Shown here piece by piece: positions 18,515-28,277 of a stretch of 30,251 nt of DNA; the stretch's first letter is position 1, and each line of letters opens with the position of its first letter. Origin of the DNA: Chrysophaeum taylorii (taxonomy: Eukaryota; Sar; Pelagophyceae; Pelagomonadales; Pelagomonadaceae); contig JAQMWT010000401.1 in the NCBI GenBank assembly GCA_029834535.1, forward strand, positions 1 through 30,251, written 5' to 3'. The notes below the pieces were generated by a model that was not told the DNA's origin, did not search any database, and saw nothing but the letters and a program-made list of their open reading frames with translations. The translations under genes and the position numbers were made by a program.

Positions 18515-19085
18515 GTGTGCAAGAGTACAGGATTGCGAACTTACACACACATCAACATTAACATGACAATACGATACTATGAACAGGTGCACACAAGGTT
18601 ACACGATCACGTGTGCAAAATATGCTATATACAGCCCAATGGTAATGGCGTTATATTAACAAGCGTGTTTGCGTGGCGAGGCTGGACCGGCGCGGTAACA
18701 GTCCAAAACCCATAGGTTACGTGCACGCGTTGACACATGGTTTCTCAGGGACCCGCCTGGGCCCATAACCTGCAGAGCATTTAGCATGCAGTGGCAAGTC
18801 ACCTGGGAAACCATCCCGTCTCATCATGAACGTCTGGAAGTATTTAATTCGGGGAATGAAAGGTTATGTTCCCTATATCCTCAGAACACGACAGGCGGCA
18901 TCTAGAACGACGCGAGAAAGGTTAAGTGTATAGTGCTAAATACCTCGGGACGCGCTAGACCATGATGATGAGCTTGAGCACAGATCAGAGGACTAATTGA
19001 CGGTGTAGAAAGGAAGAATAAGGGTAAGGAAGAGATCGCACTCTCAACGGATGGATAAGGGTAAGAGGCAGCAGATTTCACTGCA
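18515..19085 (-). repeat. Copia-family LTR 1 (shared between copies 1 and 2)
   Basis: The right end is 19085; on the minus strand the LTR starts TGCAGTGAAATCTGC, beginning with the usual TG. The left end is approximate. It aligns with LTR 2 (20685-21257) over its length and with LTR 3 (22617-22933) from AGAGCATTTAGC onward, closely (by eye about 90%). It is downstream of copy 2 and upstream of copy 1, so one LTR serves both. Confidence 0.65.
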
Positions 19086-19362
19086 GTGCGATATAACAAT
19101 TTCATATCAGATCGAGAAGGTCTGTCAAAGGTGCGAGCATACACGGGGCGATCGTTAGATTGACCAGAACTGCGGGCTCTCGTGACATAGGAGTCACCGG
19201 ATCGGTAGTAGCTAAGATCATTGGGGGAGAAGGGCTGACTAGCGTCTTTTGAGTTACGTAGGCGACGTGCGTTAAATGCGGGTTTCGACTGTTGTCCATT
19301 GGCGGAGTTGGTTAAGTGACGCAAGTACATGTGCTGTGTGCGCCATTTCAGTGTCTGTGGAG

Positions 19363-19474
19363 TCCAGCAGTTGAGTTAGCAGTAATTTGGGCTTTTGATG
19401 TGCAGACAGTCTTTCTAGTCCTGCAGTTGAGTTAGCAGTAATTTGGGCTTTCGATGTGCGGACAATCCTGCTAC
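19363..19474. repeat. 56-bp tandem duplication in copy 2 gag
   Basis: CAGTTGAGTTAGCAGTAATT occurs at 19368 and again 56 bases on, followed in both by TGGGCTTT(T/C)GATGTGC. Copy 1 has a single version. 56 is not a multiple of three, so it shifts the frame. Confidence 0.75.
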
Positions 19475-19848
19475 GTAAGGGACCCAATAGACTGGCGGTT
19501 CTAGGCGTCTTTTGTCGCTTGTGGTATTGGACACTGAGTTGTAGAGGTCCAGTGCGTACTCAAGAATAGCTGAAGAGTCAGAAGGATGACATAGTCTGCT
19601 GGCTTCAGGTTGCGCTATAGTAGAGGTGCGTATTTCATAGATGAGGCACCAGTCGACCCATCCTCTATCGTACTGATTGTTGCTGGTGTTGTGAGAGGAT
19701 AGTTGATTTTAGCTGCTCCAGAGAAAGCCGGGCAAGGGCAGCTTCAGTAAAGTTTGCGGACTCGGCAGTATGGCATAAGGAAAGCCGGCCATTGGAATCA
19801 GTAGTAAGAATAGCGCTGGGTCCAGACTCAGTAAAACGTTCTGGCCCA

Positions 19849-19869
19849 TAGTTTAACGACATTTCGGTC
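19849..19869 (-). repeat. SLNY motif, site 2 (copia copy 2 gag)
   Basis: TAGTTTAACGAC, then ATTT, then CGGTC. Encodes T-E-M-S-L-N-Y in the minus-strand frame 19665-19970. It sits in a segment not found at the matching place in copy 1. Confidence 0.8.
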
Positions 19870-20506
19870 GGAAACAGATGTGGGAAAGAGTTCCGCGTGA
19901 GGTCAAGTTCGAAAACGTGGGTGTCCAAAGGTAGATTTGAAACAGGAGATGCTTGAAAGAATGCACACATTTAATGAACAACATGTACACCAATTATACA
20001 CAACAGCGTTTAATTCTTGATTCAAATACGAGACATCATTCGGAGACACTGCTTCGAAAAAGGTTAAGTATTTCTTGGTAATGGCTGGCTAGGCCGAGAG
20101 CAAGTTCGCGAGAATGGGTGAGGTTAAGGTTGCATTCACCATCCTCAAGGCGATCGTTAATTTCGGGCGGGAAAGCCCTGACGTCGTTAGCGTAGCAAAA
20201 GCCAACTGTGCTTGGTCTGATATGGGTGGGAACGCCTCAGATATGAGGCACCTGGTATTCTAAAGCAAATCTTCAACATAAACAAGGTGAACACCGTCAC
20301 TCTGGTGTTGGGATGGTTGTTCTCGCTGAGAAAATCAACGGGAACCTTAAGTGAGGGAATGTCAGCACCCAGACTGCTTTGGGTGCGACCTTTACTGCTC
20401 GTTCTGCAAGAGAACTGTGACTGAACTTGTGGGTTGTCAGAGAGCAGAATTGACACCATCTAGAACATTCTAGGGGGCTCTGTCTAGCGCTGGTGTCTAT
20501 GTACAC

Positions 20507-20684
20507 TCATCAGGTAAACAATGGAAGCGCCTATGTGGCAACTGTGCAAAACTGTGGTTCCTGCCAGTGTTAAAGGGGCATACACTGAACAGGCAGTTGG
20601 TAAGGGGGTGCTCGGAGAGCGGCATGTTGTGTACTATCGTGGAGCATCCAAAAAAGAGGACATACCCAAAATATTCCAGGCGTG
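20507..20684 (-). other. Leader between LTR 2 and gag copy 2
   Basis: No gene. Homologous to the leader of copy 1, keeping CCCAAAATATTCCA next to the LTR. Confidence 0.3.
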
Positions 20685-21257
20685 CGTACAACCAACACAG
20701 GACTTGTACAGACTACACACACACTGACACTTTCACGACAATACGATACTATAAACCAGCACGCAAGGGGTACGCAGTCTCGACGTGTGCGATGTAGCTA
20801 TGTACAAACCCATGTTATAGCGTATACGAACAATTGTGTTGCATGGCGAGGCTAGATCGGCGCGGTAACGATCCAAAACCCAATGGTAAGCGTGCATGCA
20901 ACACATGATCCCTCAGGACCCCGCTGGGCCCATAACCTGCAGAGTATTCCGCTAGGCAGTGGTTAGATCACTGAGAGACCATCCCGTCTCACCGCGCGAG
21001 TCTGGCAAAAAGGTAGGTTTCAGGGAACCCAGGCAGTGGTCCCCCTAGCCTCTTCACACGACAGACGATACATAGCAACACATCAGTGTAACATGTAATT
21101 ACTACGTACCTGCGGGACGCGCTAGACCATGATGATGAGCGTGAGCACAGATCAGAGGACTAATTAATTGACTGTGTAGAAAGGGAGGAGAAGGGTAAGG
21201 AAGAGATCGCGTTCTCAACGGATGGAATAAGGGTAGGAGTTAGCAGATTTCTCTGCA
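20685..21257 (-). repeat. Copia-family LTR 2
   Basis: Right end at 21257 (TGCAGAGAAATCTGC on the minus strand); left end approximate. It shares the GGGCCCATAACCTGCAGAG block and the GGGACGCGCTAGACCATGATG segment with LTR 1. The middle is more diverged than between LTR 1 and LTR 3. On its right it abuts the truncated unknown gene directly, with no polypurine tract. Confidence 0.6.
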
Positions 21258-22612
21258 AACCTTATCGACTTCTTCTTTCGTCGGAGTTTCGACTTTCATC
21301 GCGTCGCTGTCCTTGGCGAGCTCCGGAGTCTGCGGTAACGGTGCACCGTCCGCGTCGCGCGGCGCATCCTCCCATGGCACATCGAACTTTCTTCGTATTT
21401 GAACCTCACCTCAGGGTGGCTCGTGTTGATCTTTTCACCTTTGACGCTCACATTCGGCTCGCTCCTTACTTTCGGCTCCTGTTCAGGTTCAGGATCCGGC
21501 GGAACGTCCACTTTGATTGTCGGGGGGGGGCAGCAGAAGAAGCACGAGCCGTCCCCGGCGCATCTGTTGGGAGCGGAAGCACAGGTACTTCTGGCAGTTT
21601 CCATTTGGTGGGATCCTGGAGATCATCTTCCGACCCCCACTTAACGACACGAGTGCGCGTATTCAACGGCGGAACCTGTACGTGACGAAGGGTGGTATCG
21701 GCAATTCGCAAATACTGCTCAGAGGATCGATCTGTCGGGCTCAACGCGGTCGGCAGGACGTCGCCACTTTGGCGGAAACCTATGGTCACGGAGTTGTGCA
21801 GATCGACTGCTAAAATCGCAAGGGTGTCTGCAGGGACGACAGACGCTAAGTGCTTGAACGAGTCTGTCTTAGACAGGCCAGCCCAATCATGGTCCAGCGG
21901 CATCGTGAGCAACTCTGCCGTCATATTGAGAGTCAAAGGCTGAGTGTCCGAGCGGTGCGGTCCCAAGCGAAGAGGAACTCGCGTAGCGGTGTAAGCCGTA
22001 TCTGGTGCGTCTCGGGACGAGCCTAGATTATTCAGCTGGAGCAGGTGGCGTTCATCTGCGTAACTTAATGCTGCAGCGAATTTCTGTTGCATGTTCGCAA
22101 ATGTCTTCGGAGCCTCTTGCAGGTGCAGTGGGTGACTGGAGACCAACAACCGTACGCGAGAGCTCATCAAAGTGGGCGTGATGTCATGAAAATTGACGAC
22201 GTACACATAAGGGTGTAAGCGCGCTATATAAGAAATAATAGACGCCCCCTGTTCAATCAGCCACATCATGAAGCCAGCCATTTTGCACAGCTTAATCGTC
22301 CAATTAGTGGCCGTAACTCCCCTGCCAACACCTCTGGACGTCAAGTTGCAGAGTGCTGAATGAACGCAGGGTGGAGGCGCTATACACATCGACGATGACC
22401 ATTCCGCTTCAGGCAAATAAGCCTCGATCAATCGGAGGGTCGAGTCATATCGTCCGCAGAGCGTGTGCTGAACAACAGGTATAATCGGAAAATTCATCTG
22501 ATGAATCTTGTTGGCAGCTGTTGAAGAGTCAAGAGCAAGGACGACTCGAAATGACGTCCCGCACAACTCATTCGCTCGTTGCAGCCCGAAAGTACTGCCT
22601 TCGGCGCCGCTA
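21258..22612 (-). pseudogene. Unknown gene fragment trapped between LTR 2 and LTR 3
   Basis: I do not recognise this gene. The minus frame is open from the LTR 3 junction (no ATG before it) through MNFPIIPVV and on for about 380 codons to a run of 9 G near 21520. There the frame shifts to IKVDVPPDPEPEQEPKV and then again, near 21370, to an acidic tail (PLPQTPELAKDSDA, then EEVDKVCREI) that runs to the LTR 2 terminus. It lacks both its natural start and end. Composition is ordinary globular in the first ~300 codons and Pro/Glu-rich at the end. It has no similarity to the copia gag copies, so it is either a captured host gene fragment or a remnant of another element. Confidence 0.4.
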
Positions 22613-22616
22613 TATA

Positions 22617-22933
22617 TCTACAGAGCATTTAGCAAGCAGTGGTAAGTCACCTGGGAAACCACCCCGTCTCATCACGAGCGTCTGGAAGTATTTAATTCGG
22701 GGAATGAAAAGGTATGTTCCCTATATCCTCAGAACACGACAGGCGGCATCTAGAACTACACGAGAAAGGTAAAGTGTATAGTGCTACATACCTCGGGACG
22801 CGCTAGACCATGATGATGAGCTTAAGCACAAATCAGAGGACTATTTGATTGTGTATAAAGGAAGAAGAATGGTAAGGAAGAGATCGCGCTCTCAACGGAC
22901 GGATAAGGGTAAGAGGGAGCATATTTCTCTGCA
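22617..22933 (-). repeat. Copia-family LTR 3, left part missing (3' LTR of the large element)
   Basis: Homologous to LTR 1 from AGAGCATTTAGC(A/T) to the terminal TGCA; the part that should lie further left is replaced by the unknown gene fragment. On the minus strand it follows a purine tract GAGGGGG (22934-22940), which is where a 3' LTR should start. Confidence 0.6.
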
Positions 22934-23101
22934 CCCCCTCGAGATGTCTTAAGCGCAAGGTGCGACTATAGAGCATCTCTTGAGAAAGATGATGATGAAG
23001 GAAAGAGAAGAAAAAAGAAAAAAGAAAACAAAAAAAAAAGGGAATACAGTCTTGATGGTCACAGAGGTCACATACGAAGCATCAAGAGTGTAAGACATGT
23101 C
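22934..23101 (-). other. Polypurine tract and spacer before the 3' LTR
   Basis: No gene. CCCCCTC (22934-22940, GAGGGGG on the minus strand) abuts LTR 3 and fits a polypurine tract for plus-strand priming. Bases 22986-23041 are almost purely A/G on the + strand (pyrimidine tract on the coding strand). Confidence 0.45.
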
Positions 23102-25075
23102 TTAGGACTTGGATTTGGTGGAGCTGAGAGTCGACTTGACGCTTTTGAACAGAGCATTACGAAACACTGGTGCAACAGATAGTGTGTTAGGATTATCTGA
23201 GGTGGTAGACATCGTTACTGGTTCGAGAGTATCGGTATCGTCGTCGTCAGCTTCTGTTGTACGGTGATGAACACCAATAGCAGAATGGTGTGGTACCATG
23301 CGAAATGTAAGTGCGAGTAAAGCATTCAGTATGGATGGCACCAATGAGTCAAGTTGTAGAGTATCCAGTTGTGTTTCCAAGAAGTTGGACTCAGCGAACG
23401 GATCTGAGAAGATAGAAGGGTCTTCCGATTCACATGCTAAGGGAATGCTTTGAAGACACGAGAGCAGATTGTCACGCAGATGATGGAGGTGATCGTCCGG
23501 GGAGGCGTGATTGGCAGCATGTTGGTCATAAGCTGTAAGAGTTAAACGAGACAGCAGCTCTGTGATCTTGTACAGTGTTATGAGTAACACGTGTGCATTG
23601 GCAGTAGGTGGAAAGAGCCGGTTCTCCAGGGAGGTGATTGAAGTAATTGCAGCCTGTAGATCAGTGCGCAGAGATAGATTTTCAGCGCTGAGGGTGTTGA
23701 CCTTGCGGATATGTAGGCGAAGAGTTTCCTGGAGTTGCTCGACTTGCTGATGTAAGGCATCGACATCAGCCGAGGCAGAAGAAGCAGGGTGTGTCGATGG
23801 CGAAGTCCTTTCCAGGGTAGGTTCTGATGTGGAGAGTGAGTAGTTTAACGACGTCTCGGTCAACACATGCTGTGCAAGTAGGGGGTATTTCGCGTTTAGA
23901 AAGCGCAGAAAGTCTTGATGTTCTGCCGGAGTATAAGTGGGGCCGAACATTACATCCAGGAGTGATGGCGGTTTTGTATCATCTGAGGATGATACGTAGT
24001 CGTCAAGATGTTGTACCCACGATTGGGCAGCAGTATTAATCACATGGTGGGATTTGGAGGGCTCGAACATGGCCTGAGCTTTGCGACTCTGTGTTCGAAC
24101 AAGAGTTACAAGAAAGGTAAGATGCTCTAGGTGCATCTGTGTAATAAGCCGAAGATCCAGTGCGAATGGCAGTTGAGTGGTGGGATCTGTGGCTGCATCG
24201 GATACAGATAGGATTAAATGAGCAAGTGACGGGTATTGCGTTAGATTGCTAGTCAAAAGAGTATATAACTCCTTTGGCAAATGATAGGTGCGTATGATGG
24301 TCGCGCGTATATGACCAGCTGAGCACGCATCACAGGGGGATTGGAAGGAAGTAGCATTGCGGGCACATACAGTAGGTTGTATAGGCACCTGATCGGTGTT
24401 GTGACAAGCACAGCAAATGTTCATGGTAATAGCAGAAATGGGGATGTGACCATTCTTCTTATGGTCGTCCGTGTTGAGGTGACTCAGCACTTCAGTGGGG
24501 AGTTCACGAGGTGTTTGTGCCTTGGAACTGTACGTGGTCGAGACAAGGAAAGTCGGTTGTCCCAGATTGTTGAGGCATTGCGCACAGAAGGATGACAAAA
24601 TGAAACGTTCGCGTTTGGGGCCTCTGTAGCAGCCAATAGAAGCAATAGCAGGAGCAGCTTCCCAAGGTATAGTAATGGGTAGGCGCATGGATATGAATGT
24701 TGTTAGTTCCACAAACAGTGAAAGGTCAGTAGACTCATAGATCGAGTTGAGTGCCGTAGCGATTTCCGCTCGCATAAAAGAAGAGAGAAATGGGGTGGCA
24801 GGGACACGGAAGTTCTCAAAGAGAGAGATTCCCCGTTCAAACAGGGAAAAATCCATGTTGAGGCCATCCTGGAGTGTTAGCGATTGAGGTAAAGTATGTT
24901 CGGCTGGTGTCGGTGCGACAGCAGCAGCCTGGGAGGTAGCAGTAGTAACAGCGATCATGGGTTGTCGCTTTTGCGACAACTTGGGAGAAGGTTCGGCCGT
25001 GGAGAGCGAGCGTGGAATTGTCCTTCGAACGACTGGAGAGATGCCGCGGCCACGGGAGTGCCAAGAAAAAGACAT
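23102..25075 (-). CDS. ORF3: extra intact protein downstream of pol, CxxC-rich with coiled coil
   Basis: 657 codons without interruption, from the ATG at 25073-25075 (MSFSWHSRGRG); an in-frame TGA lies just upstream. It lies between RNase H and the 3' LTR, the place where plant Sireviruses carry an env-like ORF, but I see no signal peptide or membrane anchor. Visible features: C-x2-C at 164/167, C-x2-C at 221/224, a Cys at 237 and C-x2-C at 248/251, suggesting zinc binding. SLNY is at residues 409-412, then a Ser/Thr linker, then a coiled coil at about 440-490 (LHQQVEQLQETLRLHI). An acidic DDDDTD and a Ser/Lys tail end it. Function unknown. That it stays open while upstream integrase is broken suggests recent activity or selection. 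Confidence 0.7.
   Translation of the reverse strand: MSFSWHSRGRGISPVVRRTIPRSLSTAEPSPKLSQKRQPMIAVTTATSQAAAVAPTPAEHTLPQSLTLQDGLNMDFSLFERGISLFENFRVPATPFLSSFMRAEIATALNSIYESTDLSLFVELTTFISMRLPITIPWEAAPAIASIGCYRGPKRERFILSSFCAQCLNNLGQPTFLVSTTYSSKAQTPRELPTEVLSHLNTDDHKKNGHIPISAITMNICCACHNTDQVPIQPTVCARNATSFQSPCDACSAGHIRATIIRTYHLPKELYTLLTSNLTQYPSLAHLILSVSDAATDPTTQLPFALDLRLITQMHLEHLTFLVTLVRTQSRKAQAMFEPSKSHHVINTAAQSWVQHLDDYVSSSDDTKPPSLLDVMFGPTYTPAEHQDFLRFLNAKYPLLAQHVLTETSLNYSLSTSEPTLERTSPSTHPASSASADVDALHQQVEQLQETLRLHIRKVNTLSAENLSLRTDLQAAITSITSLENRLFPPTANAHVLLITLYKITELLSRLTLTAYDQHAANHASPDDHLHHLRDNLLSCLQSIPLACESEDPSIFSDPFAESNFLETQLDTLQLDSLVPSILNALLALTFRMVPHHSAIGVHHRTTEADDDDTDTLEPVTMSTTSDNPNTLSVAPVFRNALFKSVKSTLSSTKSKS
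23841..23861 (-). repeat. SLNY motif, site 3 (inside ORF3)
   Basis: TAGTTTAACGAC, then GTCT, then CGGTC. Encodes T-E-T-S-L-N-Y in the ORF3 frame, between a helical domain and a Ser/Thr linker. Confidence 0.85.
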
Positions 25076-25178
25076 GAGCGACACTCACACGCGTACAAAA
25101 AAAAAATTGTGGCAAAAGAAGGTAGGCCAGGGCTAGGGGATAGTTTAACGACGTTGCGGTCACTAGGGTTAGGCATCT
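25076..25178 (-). other. Short spacer between pol stop and ORF3
   Basis: 103 bases holding SLNY site 4 and a run of ten T on the coding strand (A at 25097-25106). The pol frame stays open after its TGA through this spacer and into ORF3 in another frame. A slip on the T-run would meet a TGA just upstream of the ORF3 ATG, so it would not fuse pol to ORF3. Confidence 0.5.
25141..25161 (-). repeat. SLNY motif, site 4 (just after the pol stop)
   Basis: TAGTTTAACGAC, then GTTG, then CGGTC. It lies six codons after the TGA at 25179-25181 and is in the pol frame (T-A-T-S-L-N-Y). Confidence 0.85.
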
Positions 25179-28100
25179 TCAATCCTGTAAAGGATTGTCG
25201 TCAGAGGCATGATGCATACCGAGTAGAGAGCGAAAGGTGGAGAACTCAGCAGCAAGTGGCTTTGTAAAACCATCCGCCACGTTTAGCTTGCCGGGAACAT
25301 GATGGACTCGTATTTTCTGTAGCGAGATGTACTCACGGATCTTAAACCATCTGGTCGACAGTGCCTTGGATCGAGAAGACCCATCTGGGTTATTAGAGGT
25401 GTGAACAGCGGCAGCATTGTCAGACAAGAGAGGTAGGCTTCTGATGAAGCGCATATCTTCAGCAATTGGGTTGTCATTGTCATCGAAGTCAACAGGATCA
25501 GCGGTGTTCTCACCATTAGCATTGTTGACGTAGAAGGTGGGGTTGACGACAAAGGAGAGTTCCAACAGCAGCTTGCGTAGCCAAACTGCTTCATCAGCAC
25601 AAATACTGAGGGCAATCAACTCAGCTTCGTGAGTTGAGCAGGAGACTATCGGTTGAAGTTTGCTTTTCCAACCAATAAGGCAGTTGAAAAGATAGAAGAC
25701 AAATCCGGTGGTAGATTTCCTGTCTTCCTGTGCTAAGGAAGGGGCGTTGTCAGCGTCAACCATGGCGACTAAGGGATCAAACTGTCCAGTGGATACATCC
25801 TGCGGTTGGTAGTCGACCACAGTGGATAGATCAATTCGATTAGCGGAGACAGTGCGAAGGTGAGCTTCAATGGCATTACCTTTAGGATGGAACCAGAGGC
25901 GAAGTGAGCGGTTTTCCGGCTTCTTGAGGTAGCGAAGCTGATGCTCTAGCATTTGGACGTGAACATACGTGGGTGCATGCATACAACGCGAACATCGGCC
26001 CAAAGCTTGCGAGAAGTCAGGTCTGCAGGCCACTTGCATGAACACCAGCTTGCCAAGGAGGGTGGCAAAGTGCGAGTTGATGTACAACTCTGTTTCAGAG
26101 CTGGGAGTGCCATCTGTATACTCGAAGGACGATGACATAGGATATTTAAGCGGGGTCAGTTGCTGCAAGACAGGGTGATCAGCGAAGAGTTCATCCAGCT
26201 TAGCTTGCACATCCAGAGAAATGGAACCGTCAGATGTGCGACACACACGCATGCCTAGGAGGGTATGGACAGGTTCAAACTGCTCTACAGCATACCGTTT
26301 GTGGCGGGCATCCTGTAACTCAGTACGAAGAGTGTCGTCATTGGACACAATAACAATGTCGTCTACAGACAAACTGCATACGGCGAACTTAGCATGTGCG
26401 GATACTCGAGCATATAGGCAAGAGTCCGAATGCAGGCGTTTGTAGCCAAGGCTACGGAAGAAGCCGTCTATCTCTTTGTTCCAAAGAGATGGTGATTGCC
26501 GAAGTCCATAAAGTGACTTCAGCAGTTTCGGTAGACGTCGGCCCTTGTACTTAGCGTCATCGGGGTCGATAAGCTTGATGCCGTCTGGTAACTGAACATA
26601 GACGTTGGCATCAATGTCAGACTGAACGAAGGCGTTCGGGACGTCTGCATGGTAGACGGGCAACTGCTTGTGTGCTGCCATAGCCAGTAGGACCCGGATT
26701 GCGGTCATTGTGGCCATGGGGCTGAAGGTGCCAAAGTAATCGGTGCCAAGAGATGCTAGGAAGCCACATTGCACGAGGCGAGCCTTGTGCTTAACGTATT
26801 TGCCTGCAGAGTCTGTCTTAATCTTGAGCACCATCCTGCTGTCAATAGGACGAGAGACATCGCCGGGTAAGGAAAGTTCGAAGCAGCCAAAGCGGATAAT
26901 GTCGTGGAGTTCCTTGGCGATGGCCTTGAGGTAGGCGTGCCTGTTTTCAGGCGACATACCGTGGAGGCACTTGAGTTTATATTCGTCAATGGAAACGTCA
27001 CCTTCTTGGACCTTATGTTCGTCAGGACCAACAGTGGCTGGTGAATTATAGTTTAACGACGTTGCGGTCGAGGCAGTGTGCGCAACTTCGGGATAAGCGG
27101 AAACAGCGTCAGTAGGAGTAGGAGAAGCAGATTCCAGTTGAATATGGATAGTAGGGTCGGTATGTAAGACCTGGGTGCTAAACTCTGTAGAGACCAGAAG
27201 GTATTCCTCCAAGTCAGCCAGAGATGCAGAAGTAGCGCCAAACTCGGATGAGTTGTGATCAATAAAGCTGGTCGGCGTCAGGTACGTAAGTGCATATTGT
27301 AAGGAAGAAGTGCCGAAGGCAGCAGCGCGTTCAGTGAACGCAGATAAAAGGGGCTGAGGAATGGGGCACGTAGGTGAACCATCAGCAGTTAAAAAGATTG
27401 CAGCTGGGATGCTGAATGCGCACTTGGCGTGGGCGAAGTAACCATCGACGTGCGGGTAACGGGCAAGTAAGTCAGTGCGCAACGGGAGAAGAAGACGAGC
27501 TAACAACGCATGTTCCCCCTCTGAGCAGATAGCAGACCAGAGGATACCACCATTGAGATGAAGGGCGGAGAGGGCGGGAGACTTGAACGTAAGAAAGTGG
27601 TGGCGAAGATCCCAGCGGAATTCGGCGAGTTTGCCACCAGCGGCTTTGTAAGCACCAATAGTAGATGCTTGCAGCCGGGCTTGGATATTTTTCATGGAAG
27701 TTGCCTTGCGGGTGTTAGGTTGTTTGGAACCTGGGACAAGAATGAGGTCATCTTGTGCAAAAAGGTCTTTGTAAGAAGGAAGCAAGGGCGGCGGTGACAT
27801 AGAGCCAGAATCGTCGGCGAGAGCGTCAGAAGAGGGAGAAGAAGCAGGAGCAGGGGACGAAGAAGGAGCTGAAGGAGGTGGAGAGTGCCCCCTCTGAGAA
27901 GGAGGAGTCCGTGTCCCCCTCTGAATGACATGGTCTTGGATAGCGGCGTGGGGTGTGAGCGAGAAAGGCGCGGGAGGAGCGTGAGGCGGAGGAGCAAGTT
28001 CAGGATCAGGAGTAGGATGCTGAAGCATGTAGAGGAATTGCAGCTTGGACGAAACGCGAATTTGTCCGTTTTCAGGGTTGAGGACGACGTCAGCGAGATG

Positions 28101-28277
28101 GTCGACGCGTGGGGAGACGAGCGGGTTTTGCGCGTTGGCGCAACAGAGATATAAGTATGTGCGGCGGCACGGTTCCCACTTGTGGTGTTCGTGGGGCTCC
28201 AATAGAAGGTAACATTCAGCGCCAAAAATCTTGAGCATGGCATGTTGGGGAGTGTTGAGTTGGTTGTAGAGTAGCTG
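25179..28277 (-). CDS. pol: Copia-family Pol: integrase C-terminal part, reverse transcriptase, RNase H
   Basis: Open from just after the TAA at 28278-28280 to the TGA at 25179-25181 (1019 codons from the first possible start, LKIFGAECYLL). Domains in order: integrase C-terminal part with the FG-C-Y block; Pro-rich linker; SLNY site 5; reverse transcriptase with PVYHADVPNAFVQSD, LYGLRQSPSLW and the catalytic SVDD (Asp codons 26358-26363; usually YVDD). RNase H follows with D in MVDADNA, E in STHEAELIAL and D in LLSDNAAAV, then LSTRWFKIREYI and the closing GKLNVADGFTKPL. The catalytic residues of RT and RNase H appear intact. It copies the element RNA into cDNA. As a separate product it has no clear start; it belongs to a polyprotein with the broken integrase upstream. 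Confidence 0.9.
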   Translation of the reverse strand, partial: QLLYNQLNTPQHAMLKIFGAECYLLLEPHEHHKWEPCRRTYLYLCCANAQNPLVSPRVDHLADVVLNPENGQIRVSSKLQFLYMLQHPTPDPELAPPPHAPPAPFSLTPHAAIQDHVIQRGTRTPPSQRGHSPPPSAPSSSPAPASSPSSDALADDSGSMSPPPLLPSYKDLFAQDDLILVPGSKQPNTRKATSMKNIQARLQASTIGAYKAAGGKLAEFRWDLRHHFLTFKSPALSALHLNGGILWSAICSEGEHALLARLLLPLRTDLLARYPHVDGYFAHAKCAFSIPAAIFLTADGSPTCPIPQPLLSAFTERAAAFGTSSLQYALTYLTPTSFIDHNSSEFGATSASLADLEEYLLVSTEFSTQVLHTDPTIHIQLESASPTPTDAVSAYPEVAHTASTATSLNYNSPATVGPDEHKVQEGDVSIDEYKLKCLHGMSPENRHAYLKAIAKELHDIIRFGCFELSLPGDVSRPIDSRMVLKIKTDSAGKYVKHKARLVQCGFLASLGTDYFGTFSPMATMTAIRVLLAMAAHKQLPVYHADVPNAFVQSDIDANVYVQLPDGIKLIDPDDAKYKGRRLPKLLKSLYGLRQSPSLWNKEIDGFFRSLGYKRLHSDSCLYARVSAHAKFAVCSLSVDDIVIVSNDDTLRTELQDARHKRYAVEQFEPVHTLLGMRVCRTSDGSISLDVQAKLDELFADHPVLQQLTPLKYPMSSSFEYTDGTPSSETELYINSHFATLLGKLVFMQVACRPDFSQALGRCSRCMHAPTYVHVQMLEHQLRYLKKPENRSLRLWFHPKGNAIEAHLRTVSANRIDLSTVVDYQPQDVSTGQFDPLVAMVDADNAPSLAQEDRKSTTGFVFYLFNCLIGWKSKLQPIVSCSTHEAELIALSICADEAVWLRKLLLELSFVVNPTFYVNNANGENTADPVDFDDNDNPIAEDMRFIRSLPLLSDNAAAVHTSNNPDGSSRSKALSTRWFKIREYISLQKIRVHHVPGKLNVADGFTKPLAAEFSTFRSLLGMHHASDDNPLQD
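27049..27069 (-). repeat. SLNY motif, site 5 (integrase/RT boundary)
   Basis: TAGTTTAACGAC, then GTTG, then CGGTC. Encodes T-A-T-S-L-N-Y in the pol frame, about 60 residues before the RT domain. Confidence 0.85.

Larger units (their letters stand above)
19086..20506 (-). pseudogene. Gag, copia-family copy 2, heavily broken
   Basis: A diverged copy of copy 1 gag. The start region (SPLEC, AERAVKVAPKA) matches copy 1, but the start ATG is replaced (TTG). It passes through DVSYLNQELNAVV and then a segment absent at that position from copy 1 (19687-19925), then YDRGWVDWC, a duplicated Arg/Lys-rich region, and finally the NARRLRNSKDASQPFS / YYRSGDSYVT block. It runs straight into LTR 1 at 19085 without pol and without a polypurine tract, so the copy is internally deleted as well as broken by stops and frameshifts. 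It is a non-autonomous, gag-only remnant. Confidence 0.5.

Noticed and set aside
21341..21943. Plus-strand ORFs opposite the unknown gene fragment
   Set aside because: The minus frame is far longer and has ordinary protein composition; the plus frames are short and Arg/Gly-rich.
25095..25110. Run of ten T on the coding strand as a programmed frameshift or slippage site joining pol to ORF3
   Set aside because: The frame that would be entered has a TGA just upstream of the ORF3 ATG, so slippage there cannot fuse the two proteins.
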